Shown here one piece after another: positions 1 through 10,914 of a stretch of 64,000 nt of DNA (the first letter of the stretch is position 1; every line of letters starts with the position of its first letter). Location: positions 23,551,204 to 23,615,203 of the forward strand of contig CM066919.1 in the NCBI GenBank assembly GCA_033964015.1. Direction: 5' to 3'. The notes beneath the pieces were generated by a model. That model worked only from the letters and a program-made list of their open reading frames with translations. It searched no databases and was not told the DNA's origin. A program made the position numbers and the translations under genes. The stretch comes from Scolanthus callimorphus. Lineage: Eukaryota; Cnidaria; Anthozoa; Actiniaria; Edwardsiidae.

Positions 1-780
1 CTCGGCCTGGAAAATGTTGACCTCGGCCACAGTTTTTCCCTATACGGACCTCCCAGCCGGTAAATAACATATATTGATGTTGATTTAACCGTGAAGCACG
101 GTTGACTCAGCATTACGATGCTGGGTCTCTCACCGCTGTGATCTGGGTTTGAATCCAGGCTTGGACAGAGGAATTTTTCTTATGGGGTCTTGGTCAAAAC
201 TGGTTCATATTGTGAGTTGAACGCTGTTCTACTGTGTTTCACGTCTTTCAGATGAGACAATAAATTGAGGTCTCATCTCGCCTTAACTATGCTACCCAGT
301 TTTAGGGGGACATATTAAGAACCACTGGGGACGTAATAAACTCTCTAGCAGTGATCGACCTCAGTGTCTGTGCTTATGGCTGCTTGCCTGCCAGTGGCGC
401 CATTGGGCAGCGCAATTCAGCTCATAAGCTGCTCGTCTGGGCAGTCAGTCTCAAACATTTATTTTCAGTGGTCCAGTATCCATCAAATCTCGCGTTCTGA
501 TTGGCTCGCGAGCAGTCCGGAATCCTATGATCCAGACCCCGGATCCGGATGAATCATACTGGCGCTAATTTCTGTGAAGTTTTATGCTGTTTCAGTGAAA
601 GCAAAAAAATAAATATATTATTTAGCAGCTTGGGGTTGGTCCAGATCGTGACATACCGTGACCTCAGCCTTGAAAATACTGACCTCGACCTGCCATCTCG
701 GTCAGTATTTTCAATACCTCGTCACTGTATTTCATGATCTGGACCTCCCAGCCGGTAAATGACATATATTTATTTTATGA
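1..780. repeat. Dispersed repeat pair at the window edge
   Basis: ACCTCCCAGCCGGTAAAT occurs at 48-65 and again at 743-760, both followed by GACATATATT-like sequence and preceded by GACCTCGGCC/GACCTCAGCC-type text with TGAAAATACTGACC. The spacing suggests two copies of one repeat; the left copy is cut by the window edge. No gene seen. Confidence 0.5.
92..175 (+). repeat. tRNA-derived SINE-like fragment
   Basis: A GGTTTGAATCC motif at 146-156 resembles a tRNA B box, and GCACGGTTGACTCAGCA lies about 45 bp upstream where an A box would be. The arms do not fold into a proper tRNA, so this is more likely a decayed SINE head than a tRNA gene. Confidence 0.35.
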
Positions 781-1340
781 CAAAGGAACTATTTTTAATT
801 GTCCACAACTTGTTTAGGAACAGTTTCATGTCTTTACCTTATCTATTTCTTCTTTTAAGGTTGCTTCCATCTACCTCGATGCTTACATATGTGCATCAAC
901 ATGTTGAAGTCATTGTTAGAAGAAATGGGAAATTAAAATATTTAATTTCAAATCACTGTTTTAGCCAATGATCAGCAATGCAAGATTTGAAAATATTGCA
1001 AATTAATAAAGATAAAACATGAACTTTATATTTTCTCTATGGTGTTTATTTACATCAACAAATCATGAATAAAAGAATTCATTTGTTGTTATCTCTCAGT
1101 GCGCTTAGCTGTTTTTGCGGTAATTCCTTTATCCTTCAGCAAATCATAAATACTTGAGATGGTGGGTATATCATCACCATTTGCAGCATCTCCCTGCTCT
1201 GGTAAATCAGTCTGTGTAAAGATTAAGATATTGGCATCAGATTATCAAAGCTCTTTCTTTGGTGATTTTTTTGTCTCTCCCTTGTAATATTGAGATAAAA
1301 TATGAAAGGGAAGCACCGTGAAAAGATGGCAGAGCCAAGG

Positions 1341-1475
1341 AGTTTAGTGGGCCTTGCCCCCCCCCCCCCCCCCCCCCCCACATCATCAGCCCCCCCCCCC
1401 CCAACCTTGCCATACAATCTTTGTAATGAGCTCCCCCACTTTGAAAACTGTTCCGCTGTCCTGCTGTGAACCTGG
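1341..1475. repeat. Poly-C bearing repeat copy
   Basis: Two C runs followed by CCAACCTTGCCATACAATCT and CCCACTTTGAAAACTGTTCC; the same text recurs at 45430-45515 (CCCAACCTTGCCATACAATC, CACACTTTGAAAACTGTTCC). A dispersed element whose ends I could not fix. Confidence 0.6.
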
Positions 1476-2040
1476 ATGAATGACAAATGAATCTTTCTTA
1501 CCAAAGGTTTTTCTGATAGCTCTCCTTCATTAAATAAAAGTGACACTTCCTCCAGTGCTTCCTCTTTCTCCATACCTTCCTTCACCAGCTCCTGACACTT
1601 CAGAACAAACCTGAAACAACAGGATGCTTCCTTTTACTCAAATGATTATTATTATCAGGGGCATAGCCAGGGGGCATATATTTACTGTATTTGCTGGAGG
1701 AAATTTGAAAATTCTCATCCCATGTTTTCACTATCTATGCCCCTGATAATGCGGTGATACACTGAAAAGGGTTTTTTGAGAAATCAGAATGGTTCATTTT
1801 AATTGGCCAAGAAACATGAAAAGCACTCATGTTTTTTACTGTGTGATTCCAGTAACTGCCTATACCCCCATGGAAGGGGTTTGAGATGTACAACACTGAT
1901 GCCATTCATGTAAAACCAGCCAAACTGGTCAAGTACATCCACATTGTGACATCTGTGTGCAGAGGCCACTTCAAAATTACAGAACAAGATAGAGGTGGCC
2001 TCTGCTAGCAGGGAACCTGACAGCTCTCCTGGCTTCCAAC

Positions 2041-2280
2041 TCTGCATTCAACCTTACAAACCTTTCAGAATCAGTGACTGTGTTGTGTTGCTTGCCCTCG
2101 TGAAGATCCAGCACTTCATTTGTGTGATATGTTTGATAAAACTTTGCATTCAACCTTTCATTCAAACTCTGCATTCAACCTTACAAACCTTTCAGAATCA
2201 GTGACTGTGTGTTGCTTGCCTTCGTGAAGATCCAGCACTTCATTTGTGTGATATGTTTGATAAAACTTCCTAAAGAGCAG
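2041..2280. repeat. 127-bp direct tandem duplication
   Basis: TCTGCATTCAACCTTACAAA starts at 2041 and again at 2168; the copies run on through ATCCAGCACTTCATTTGTGT with only small indels. Two copies, no coding content recognised. Confidence 0.85.
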
Positions 2281-3073
2281 AAATAGACCAGCAAGTGAGT
2301 TAGATTTGGCTGGCATTAATTTTGTATTGTGATATTAACCCACTTACCTCCGAAAAAAGTTCTCTGGGTATTCTATTTTCGGAACTCTCCCTGATTCTGG
2401 TTTTCTGTTCACTTTTGTCTCTACAATTGGCGGGAATGCCTCCACTACATCATACCAAACAGGCTTACGAGTTATGGCGCCTGAACGGAGCAAGTTTCGA
2501 ACTCTGCGGAAAAACAGCACAGAAAAATGATTGTAAACTTTTAAAACAAGCAATTGGATAATATGAAATGAAAATAATTTCACCTTGATAATACCGTGCC
2601 CCTAAGATGGCGAGATCCGGTCATTTTTGTCGAAGAAAACTTGCACGTTTTCCGAGCATCTAGGCCGCCATTTTGGTTTTCAGCTCGTTTCAGGATCCCT
2701 GTGTTGTCTACTAGTTTCCAGTCGCGCTCCGTCCTGGCTGTCTTTGGGACTTTTTGGCATGGTAAGACAAGGCAAGATTTCTCTGGAAAAAACGAAAGCT
2801 CTCTTCAATTTTTACCATTAAAAGCTAGCAGCTTCTAAATCACTTTGTTTATATCGACCGAATGACGAGAGAAGGACCATACCTCCAGACAGAAAGCTGA
2901 AGCGTCGTATGACGACCCGGTACGGTTCTTACGACGCGACGACCACGCCAGATAGTAAGTTGCTCCAAGTGGTTTGTGCTCTCTCTCCTTATTTCTAAAA
3001 GATTGTAAAGATATATTTATTTGTAAAAAGAGTGCTAATAAATTATTTACTTACTATTATTCGTAGCGACCGA

Positions 3074-3912
3074 TACCTAATGTATCAGTCAATTCCAGCG
3101 GTGACCATCCCCCCCCCCCCCCCCCGGGACACCGTGGGGCATTTGCGCACCACTGCCATCCCTGGGGTGGGAATTTTGAAAATTTTGCTGGTCCAGGGTC
3201 GGGAATTGTTTTTCCCCGGGGGAGGGGGGTGGGGAATTTTGGTTTTCTCATCTCAAGCGCGTCGGGTTTTGCGAACTACAACACCAGTTACAATAACTAT
3301 CGTTTGGCAGTTACAAAGTCCCAGTTACAGAAAATAACGCCACATAAAATATAATGCAGAGCATGGCCCGTATACACCACGTTTGGGGAAGACACATTTA
3401 CACATTTCTTCTATAGAGAAGAAACAGATTTCGCAATTTCGTCTCAGTGGAAAAACATAAAAATGAATTGACACTATAAAAGAGTTCCAATTTCGCAAAA
3501 AGTCAAGTAACATAACTGTGAAATAGGTGCTCTGCAAATAGAATCAAGGTAAATTTCGCATTGAGAGATTCCGGAGACAATTTGCAGAAATGGCTACAAC
3601 GGCGAATGGCCCAGGAATGTCTACCGATATTGTACTAATACTTAGTTTCACTTCTTTATTTATATTTTGTCTCACTTTCAGTGAAATGAGAACTCGTTCA
3701 AAGACGAGAAAACTAAAGTACATTTACTGAAACGAATTATAAATGCTCGGACAGTATAAATGGAGTTGAAGTTTTGTTGTGAAGTTTTGTCACGCAGAGT
3801 AGTTGCTAGCCCGGGGCCGGGAATTTTCAGTTTTATTTTTAGAAATGACCAAAATCCCGGGGGTGTCCGGGGGGGCATGGTCAGCGCTGGAATTGACTGA
3901 TACATAAGGGTG
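3074..3912. mobile_element. Foldback element with poly-C ends
   Basis: The left end TAATGTATCAGTCAATTCCA (then GCGGTGACCATCCCC) is the inverse of the right end TGGAATTGACTGATACATAA. The interior has C/G homopolymers and CCGGGAATTTTC-type text at both sides. About 840 bp, no open frame of note. Confidence 0.8.
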
Positions 3913-4170
3913 AGGGAACGCCCGGCCAGTGAACAACTAACGGTTTCGGCTACTCTTCCTCGACTCAACGTACCTGCCAAGTGTCGGCGAGCTTATCCAT
4001 GTGGGAAACTGTTGGTCGTCCTGGTGAGTTCCTCATTTGCTTTAGAATCTGAAATGCCATCACACCAGCATGTATTTGTGACAAAAATCTATGTGATGAT
4101 TTTGGCGAACATTTGGAAGATTTTCATTGGCGCATGCGCAGACAATTCCTTTCACAGTGACAATCTCCCA

Positions 4171-4386
4171 ACCTCGTCCCCAGGTCTTCTCGGTCGTTTT
4201 TCTAAAATGGCGGTTGACTCGGGAGAAGAACCCTGGGGGAGGCTGAGTTACATGACCGTTTCGAAACAAAGGACAACCTCGTTCACATGTCTTCAAACAG
4301 TGGTCATGTGACTCAGCCTCCCCCAGGGTCTTGTGCTCGACCAACCGCCATCTTGAAAATTACCCACAAGACCCTGGGGACGAGGT
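4171..4386. mobile_element. Foldback MITE, ACCTCGTCCCCAGG ends, copy 1
   Basis: Starts ACCTCGTCCCCAGGTCTTCT and ends AGACCCTGGGGACGAGGT; the arms contain GGTCGTTTTTCTAAAATGGC and its inverse. An adjacent second copy follows at 4391. Confidence 0.85.
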
Positions 4387-4390
4387 GACA

Positions 4391-4606
4391 CAACCTCGTC
4401 CCCAGGGTCTGCTCGGTCGTTTTTCAAAATGGCGGTTAGCTCAGAGAAGACCCTGGGGAGGCTGAGTCACATGACCGCTTTGAAACAAGGAGAACCTCGT
4501 TCCCATGTCCTCAAATAGTGGTCATGTGACTCAGCCTCCCCCAGGGTCTTCTCTGAGCTAACCGCCATTTTGAAAAACGACCGAGAAGACCCTGGGGACG
4601 AGGTTG
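4391..4606. mobile_element. Foldback MITE, ACCTCGTCCCCAGG ends, copy 2
   Basis: Starts CAACCTCGTCCCCAGGGTCT and ends AGACCCTGGGGACGAGGTTG. The two arms are almost perfect inverses, including AAAATGGCGGTTAGCTCAGA. Frames reading TSSPG...KMAV across this pair are element-derived, not genes. Confidence 0.9.
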
Positions 4607-5848
4607 GACAATCTCCGATCTCGTTCGCATGCGCAGAAAACAGGAAGTCCGTGCATATTGAAGGCGAGCTCTGGGTACGAGATTGAAGCAATGGCAGATT
4701 TCGAGTGCTTTCAGACCGCCTTGAAATAAAGGGAACCACGAGCGGTACCATATTTGTTTTCAGTTTCCAAGTCTGCGTAGTTAAGGTGGCAACTCGACCT
4801 AAATACTTTGAAGTCATTAAACGGCTTGCTTATTCGGTGATGACGTTGCAGTACTGTCAACTCCTATTGCCAACAAGAGCCCGGCCCACAGGCAAAAAGT
4901 ACAAGACCTAAGGCTCTCTTTATCGCGAACGATCCCTCACAAGCAAGGAACAGTAGATGGTGCGACTCTTAATAAATATCGAGCTTATCCATGTGGGACA
5001 CTGGCAATGGTTCTGGTGAGTTAATGGCTGCGCAATGCTGTCTTCTTCTTTTATTATGTGATACCCGCCCCCTCCCCATCTTAAAAACGAATGCTCCCTG
5101 AAATCTCTCTATGCTAAACCCCAAGATTTTTTCACCACGTATACATCACTCACCTGACCACCTGTAGACCCCCTTGTCCGCTGGGAAGCGGATGTGTGCC
5201 AGGGCATTAACGTTTTGCGTTTTGGAACAATATGGGTCATTACTGTTTTTATATATGTTGAAATCATAATTAGTTAATGCACTCATGCTAGAGTCCATTC
5301 TAAATCGCCCAAGGCCAAACAATCCCTAAGCATTGGCTTTTAAACTGCTATCTTTGTTTTAATTATTATTGTCAATTCGATTGTCAACTACTTTGAAACG
5401 CTACGAGTTTTGTAAACTTTTAGGGCAGTATTTCATTTGTGGATAAAATAGGATAAAATTCAAGTAACGCCTGAGGCTGTTTACCAACTGAAAGTGCAGT
5501 TCTAAAGTGGTCTCGTGATTTTGGCAGTTTAAATATTTAAATCTCAGGATTTGTCCTGTGGGACAAAATTCAAGTAACGTAAGTCTCTGAACGCCCAATA
5601 TTTGCTACATTTCCTGAGGCTGTTTAGAAACTTTCGAGTGCAGATCAAAAACCTCATGAATGTGACACACTGAGTTGTTCCCATCAAAATGAGACGAATG
5701 AAGAATTTGATGTTAGCTTATATGAAACCAGACTACATTCGCAGCCGCAAATGACGAAAATTGTCATAATTTGTAGATAAAATAACAATATCAAATTTTA
5801 ATGTTACAAGGCAACCAAGCAGTATACGCTAATTCAATAAAAGTTGCC

Positions 5849-6350
5849 GGAGCAAACGCGACCACACTACAGGAAAAGTGATGCAAAACTGTGAGAATAA
5901 GAAAAAGTATCGAGAATCGGAGCAAACGCGACCACACTACAGGAATAATGGTGTAAGACTGTGAGAGAATAAGGAAAAGAATCGAGTGTCGGAGCAAACG
6001 CGACCACACTACAGGAATAATGATGTAAGACTGTGAGAGAATAAGAAAAAGAATCGAGAGTCGGAGCAAACGCGACCACACTACCAGGAATAATGATGTA
6101 AGACTGTGAGAGAATAAGAAAAAGAATCGAGAGTCGGAGCAAACGCGACCACACTACAGGAATAATGGTGTAAGATTGTGAGAGAATAAGAAAAAGAATC
6201 GAGAGTCGGAGCAAACGCGACCACACTACAGGAATAATGGTGTAAAACTGTGAGAGAATAAGAAAAAGAATCGAGAGTCGGAGCAAACGCGACCACACTA
6301 CAGGAAAAGTGGCGCAAAACTGTGAGAGAATAAGAAAAAGTATCGTGAAT
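5849..6350. repeat. 72-bp minisatellite, about 7 copies
   Basis: GGAGCAAACGCGACCACACT recurs at 5849, 5919, 5991, 6063, 6136, 6208 and 6280, a period of 70-73 bp. The unit also carries ACTGTGAGAGAATAAGAAAA. Being 24 codons long, it leaves minus-strand frames open with repeats of WSRLLRLSILFLILSQS; these look hydrophobic by chance. Confidence 0.93.
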
Positions 6351-6772
6351 AAGGCACACGTGTGCTTTGAGGTATCACAAATATTTTTGTTAGGTGTTAC
6401 CATATTCGACCCTAGAGCGCTCAAGCGTACGCGCCTAGAGCGCTATCGCGGCAACGTTTCTTGAAATAGCTGTATGAGCATTTGTAATTTAGAAGTTGTA
6501 CCCAATATACTCTTCAAGCTATCGGAGTTTCTCATTGTTACGCGGTCAGAACTCACTATAGATGTGGCTGTAGACTTGAAAGCTGAATCGGAAAAAGGTA
6601 AATTGGGATCTTCATTTGTTTTATTGTTATTTTTCGGCGTTGTTCATCCTTATTGTTAGGCAAGTTATAGTTCTGAAGACCCATGTTTGATATTGCTACA
6701 CCTGTTCGGGAATGTTTTACACATTATTGTTTCCGTTGACCTTCTTTTCTTTTGACTTTCTTTTCCTATGTT

Positions 6773-7832
6773 CAGGGTAGTGAAGGGGTTCTCCGTGATC
6801 CGTGATTCACCCCAAATTTGCTCCGTGACTCGTGAAAACAGGAAAATTATTGCCGTGATCCGTGAAATCTCATGCCCTCGTGACCCGTGATTTTACGAAT
6901 TTCTCTTACGTGACTCGTGATTACAGGCCTAGAGATTCGTGAAACGTGAAAGCTGGTCATTAGAGACAGACCATTTGGACCAATATCGAGCAGGCTCATT
7001 CTCTCCTGACTGCTTTTTAGGGAACCTGACGTCCGTAAAAATAGATTTTTTTTGTCGGCTCGCGCTACGCGCTCGCCATGTACAACATCAAAATGTCTTT
7101 TTAAAATTGAGTAAATTTACTATCAGCAAACAGTAAATAAAGGTTCAGCAATGTCAGGAAGCGCAATTGTTAAACATCAAGTTCTCATTTACTCCTGGAC
7201 TTTCCCCATTCTTGTAACTTATATGTCCAAAATTTGCAGCGCGCTTCGCGCGCATAAAGAGGATACTTTGGTGTAGCATTTAGAAACTAAAACATCGTAC
7301 TGTGCTTTTTTTAGTTTTGGAAAATTTCTATTATGTTTTTTCTGTGACTCCATTTCTTCAGCGTGATTTTTATGTCTCAGAAATAAGAATTTCATTAACC
7401 GCGTAGATTGATGTTCAAAATCGCAGCGCGCTTCGCGCGCATCCAGAAACATACAAGCAAGGCTCGGTACTCATCCGAACCATCTTCATAGTAGCGAAAA
7501 TTCTGATCTGGGTGCTATGAGCAAACCAATTTCGCAAAATGATAAAATAACAGGAGACCTTGAAATCGTACTTTATTGAATTGTGATCAATTGTCGTTTT
7601 GATGGCGATATAATTTAAGTGAAATCTCACACCATCAAAAGAAATATCAGGAAAAAAGATCGAGCACAGTACTTATATCACTATATTTACTTAAAACACA
7701 ACTTGCATAATCGTTTTTAAAATTTTACTTCCGTGATTCGTGAAAAGCGTTTTCATAACTCCGTGATCCGTGAAATAACGAAAAATCGGTCCGTGATTCG
7801 TGATCGCTACCCCCCCCCCCTTCACCCCCCTG
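6773..7832. mobile_element. Element built of GTGATCCGTGA blocks
   Basis: Many CCGTGATCCGTGA/CCGTGATTCGTGA words occur at 6795-6945 and again at 7730-7805. Outer ends AGGGTAGTGAAGGGG (left) and CCCCCTTCACCCCCCT (right) are approximate inverses. The middle (6960-7730) includes GCGCGCTTCGCGCGCAT words and no gene. Confidence 0.55.
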
Positions 7833-7932
7833 TATGTTTTGATCTTTAAATACAAATAACCGATTCGCCGGTAATCACGACTCATATTGTCTTAAACAGA
7901 GCATTGTTTTTAGCTATTCAGAGCACGCGTTA

Positions 7933-8076
7933 GAGTAAAAACCCGCATATAAGAACCTGGATTTTAAGAACCTGTTAAAATTATCCATGTCAACCCCATG
8001 TCTCCTTGTATTTTCAAATCAAATAAGAACCTGTTTTAGGCTAAAATTCTAGGTTCTTATACCTGGGGTTTTACTG
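7933..8076. mobile_element. TA-flanked MITE with AGTAAAACCC ends
   Basis: Left GAGTAAAAACCCGCATATAA and right inverse CAGTAAAACCCCAGGTATAA, with TA at 7931-7932 and 8077-8078. Fits a Tc1/mariner-type non-autonomous element; related copy at 44684-44840. Confidence 0.75.
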
Positions 8077-8558
8077 TATATCGTAGCTATATTAAGAGAA
8101 TTTATTATATAAACTATAGTGTTCTGAGTGTTTTATCAGGATTTCGGCCACTGAATAATATTGTTAATTCGCACGTGTGATAAATTACGATAATGCCCAC
8201 TATCGCGAATTCATCAGATCGAAATTTTTTCACATGTTATAATAAACAGAATAATACATGAGCGCTTGGAGGTATGAAATTTATCTTCTCGTGTTCAAAT
8301 TTGATATAAAATATCAAATATGAACACTCGAAGATGAATCTCCGCGCGCCGATGTATTCTCTATAATTTTACATTGCTCTTCTAACAATTTTGCCCCTTC
8401 AATGAGAAAGAAAATAAACAACAACGAGACCTTGTCTTGCGCATCGACACGGTTTTTTTTGGTATTTTAGGAATTCTGAACACCATTTTTGGCCGACTGC
8501 CTCCATGAACGTAATGGACTTCTTTCGAGGTTTTCCAGACTCAGCATGTCTTAAGATC

Positions 8559-8950
8559 CCTCAACTTGTCGCGCAACATTGCTGCGTTGCAAGTCTAATG
8601 TTTGTTGCTCGTTTTTCATCGAATTCACAACTAGTGTCGCGCAACATTTTGTTTTGATGATCACACATGCGAGACCAAGGCGAATTTAGCTCCTTAGCAC
8701 TTCATTTCTATTGACCAACCAACTTGAATCGTAGGCAAAATGTTGCGCGACAAGTTGTGTGTTTGATGAAAAACGAGCAACAAAGCCAGAATTTGTGGCT
8801 CAAAGTAGACCCGCGCTCTACTTCGCGCAACAAGTTTTCACAACCTGCAACAAATGTTTATGTTGCGCGACAAGTTGTGCCGCGAGATGAAAAAACGCGC
8901 AACATCGAACATCAACTTGCAACGCAACAAAGTTCCGCGACAAGTTGAGG
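8559..8950. mobile_element. Foldback MITE, CCTCAACTTGTCGCGCAAC ends
   Basis: Starts CCTCAACTTGTCGCGCAACA and ends GTTCCGCGACAAGTTGAGG. Internal GTTGCGCGACAAGTTGTG words alternate in both orientations, so it folds on itself. Small frames over it are spurious. Related text at 42160-42330. Confidence 0.8.
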
Positions 8951-9162
8951 CATTTCGTGCCTCGTATTTCCCCGCTTTAGTTTCGACCTCCTTCCGGGCG
9001 CGAGCTTCACAGGGCCCATTCATGGGAAAAGCTGAATTCACATATTTGTTCATGGGAAAACCTGCTTATCCAAGAAGATTCGTAGCGTCTGTGAAATCAT
9101 AGGGAAAACCGAACACTCCCTTTTCTTGTGTCATGGGAAATTCAGCTCCCATGAATGGGTTT

Positions 9163-9303
9163 CTATAGGATTATTCAAAGCTTCAGGAGGGATTCAAGTA
9201 AAATCACGAAAAAAGCTATATCGCAGCAACGAGGACTTTGAATATACTTGAATTGTATGATATCTCGTCCTCAATTTCCACAAAAGAGATATCATACGAT
9301 TCT
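9163..9303. mobile_element. MITE with AAGCTTTGAATAATCC end, copy 1
   Basis: GGATTATTCAAAGCTTCAGG at the left and AGAGATATCATACGATTCTA at the right; contains GAGATATCATAC and its inverse. The same ends in opposite order are seen at 21247-21463. Confidence 0.65.
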
Positions 9304-9399
9304 ACAGAAATTTCCTCTGCTTGACAAAACGCAGACAAAACAGCTTGGCCAGACAAAGGAAAGCAAAACTTAAATCAAAGGCACCGAGTGCCTCGGTGA

Positions 9400-9812
9400 A
9401 ATCGTGGATACCGTTTATCCACGTTTGGTCGTCTGGTGATGGTGGTGATGACGTCATCAATGACGCTATACCACGTGACCTTGGTGTTGCACCTCCCATG
9501 CTCAGCGATGCTCCGTTCTCGGATGTCAATTTCTTCTATTCTAGTTTTAATGACGTCACCTATGACGTCATTTCATGTGACTTTGGTGCTGGACCCCCCT
9601 TGTCACGAAGATAACTTTATCCAAGTTTGGTCACCTAGCGATGTTTCGTTCTCGAGATATTAATTTTTCTAGTTTTGATGACGTCTTCGATGACTTAATG
9701 TCATGTGACTTTGTAGCTGGACCCCCCTTGTCGCGGAGATAACTTTGTCCAAGTTTGGTCACCTAACGATGTACCGTTCTCGAGATATTAATTTGTTTAA
9801 TTTAGATGACGT
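9400..9812. repeat. Tandem repeat rich in TGACGTCA (CRE-like) palindromes
   Basis: A unit of about 128-133 bp: CGTTCTCGAGATATTAATTT-type words at 9514, 9647 and 9775. Each unit carries one or two GATGACGTCA-type palindromes plus CATGTGACTTTG and TTTGGTCACCTA. Three copies, diverging to the left. TGACGTCA is the CREB/ATF consensus, but no promoter or gene is attached here. Confidence 0.8.
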
Positions 9813-9889
9813 CATGAGCTAACACTTGAGTTATGAGGTCAGCGAGCGAGCGAGTGACATCTGGCCCACCACAATAACTCGTGAATACG

Positions 9890-10135
9890 CTACGGGTGCT
9901 CGTCGTACTTTCCGGGGGTGCTCGGCCGGGGTGCTCGGCGTATTTTCCTTCTTAAAAAATACCAGGAGAAAACTACGAGGGAAAATACGTCCTGTTGGTA
10001 CCTCTTAGGGGTCAAAATCAACTTAGCGACGCCAGGTTTGGTACCTTTTAGGTGTAAAATCGAAAGTTACCGACGAGCACCCCCGCCCCAAAAATATGGG
10101 AGTCCCCCCCCCCCCCCCGGGCGCAAAATCATGTG
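9890..10135. mobile_element. ACTCCCAT-family hAT-like MITE, left end lost
   Basis: Right end CCAAAAATATGGGAGTCCCC followed by poly-C and GGG. The left part begins inside the element (GGTGCTCGTCGTACTTTCC). Same family as 18542, 26022 and 47415. Confidence 0.7.
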
Positions 10136-10758
10136 ATTTCGGTAAGTCCTTTCTTCTTTGAACTTTCGCCAATACTCTGATCCAAAAATAAGGGTCAAAC
10201 ACCAATAAGTAATAAAAAAGCCATTTAGTGATTGTCTCAAAATCCTTACAACTCGTAAAAAAAAAGGAACCGAGGCCATGAGAACGAATACAGATACTTC
10301 CAACGTAAATCGAACGAATGTTCCCATCGGCTATCATAAGACACTTTCGAAAAACAAGACTGTGAAATACACAGACAATCATATGCTAAAACGATCGAGT
10401 GCCTATACACCTTGAACGCAGACCTGAGATTTTGAGATCGAGTTTTCGATATTTTAGTCATTATGGCCTTTTTAATTTTGAGATGTCGGTTTTCGGTCTG
10501 GCATGATTCCATTCTTTAAAATCCTAATTCTTAAGGTGGCTCTTGACTATCTTGTCCCAGAATTAATTTTATAGGAAAACATAAGTTTAAAAATAAGCTT
10601 TAAGTTGTTAAGTGTTGAGGTATTATCTCGTACTGCTAATTGGGGACCCCATAAACAAATAATAACACAAAGAACAATATAAAACTCGGGTTTCCGAGGA
10701 AGAGCACGATAATTAGCAATTACGTCATTTTCGTCGCAGCCGAATCACGAAAGCTTTC

Positions 10759-10834
10759 AAAGAATTCATTTTGCACCAAAAACATTTTAATGTTTTTGGT
10801 GCAAAATATGTTTTTGATGCAAAATGAATTCTTT
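10759..10834. repeat. Short near-perfect palindrome
   Basis: AAAGAATTCATTTTGCACCA at 10759 is answered by TGATGCAAAATGAATTCTTT ending at 10834, with a second internal pair around AAAACATTTTAATGTTTT. Likely a small foldback MITE. Confidence 0.75.
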
Positions 10835-10914
10835 AAAAGCATTGCTTCAATCAATAAATCAATCAATAACTTTATTAACGTGTCAATACTTCTAGCGTGC
10901 CACAAGCGGCACAC
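10835..10914 (-). mobile_element. Possible LINE 3' tail
   Basis: On the minus strand: a GTGCCGCTTGTGGCACGC stem, then AATAAAGTTATTGATTGATT with TGATTGA repeats. A short tandem ATTGATTG tail after AATAAAG is typical of CR1/L2-type LINE 3' ends. No reverse transcriptase is nearby, so only a 5'-truncated tail. Confidence 0.4.

Noticed and set aside
3910..4817. ORFs reading TSSPGLLGRFSKMAV and its relatives as genes
   Set aside because: They track the ACCTCGTCCCCAGG foldback MITEs on both strands and match no other feature of a gene.
5867..6424. Minus-strand hydrophobic repeat protein (WSRLLRLSILFLILSQS units)
   Set aside because: It is the translation of a 72-bp minisatellite; other frames are open too and one-base period changes break it.
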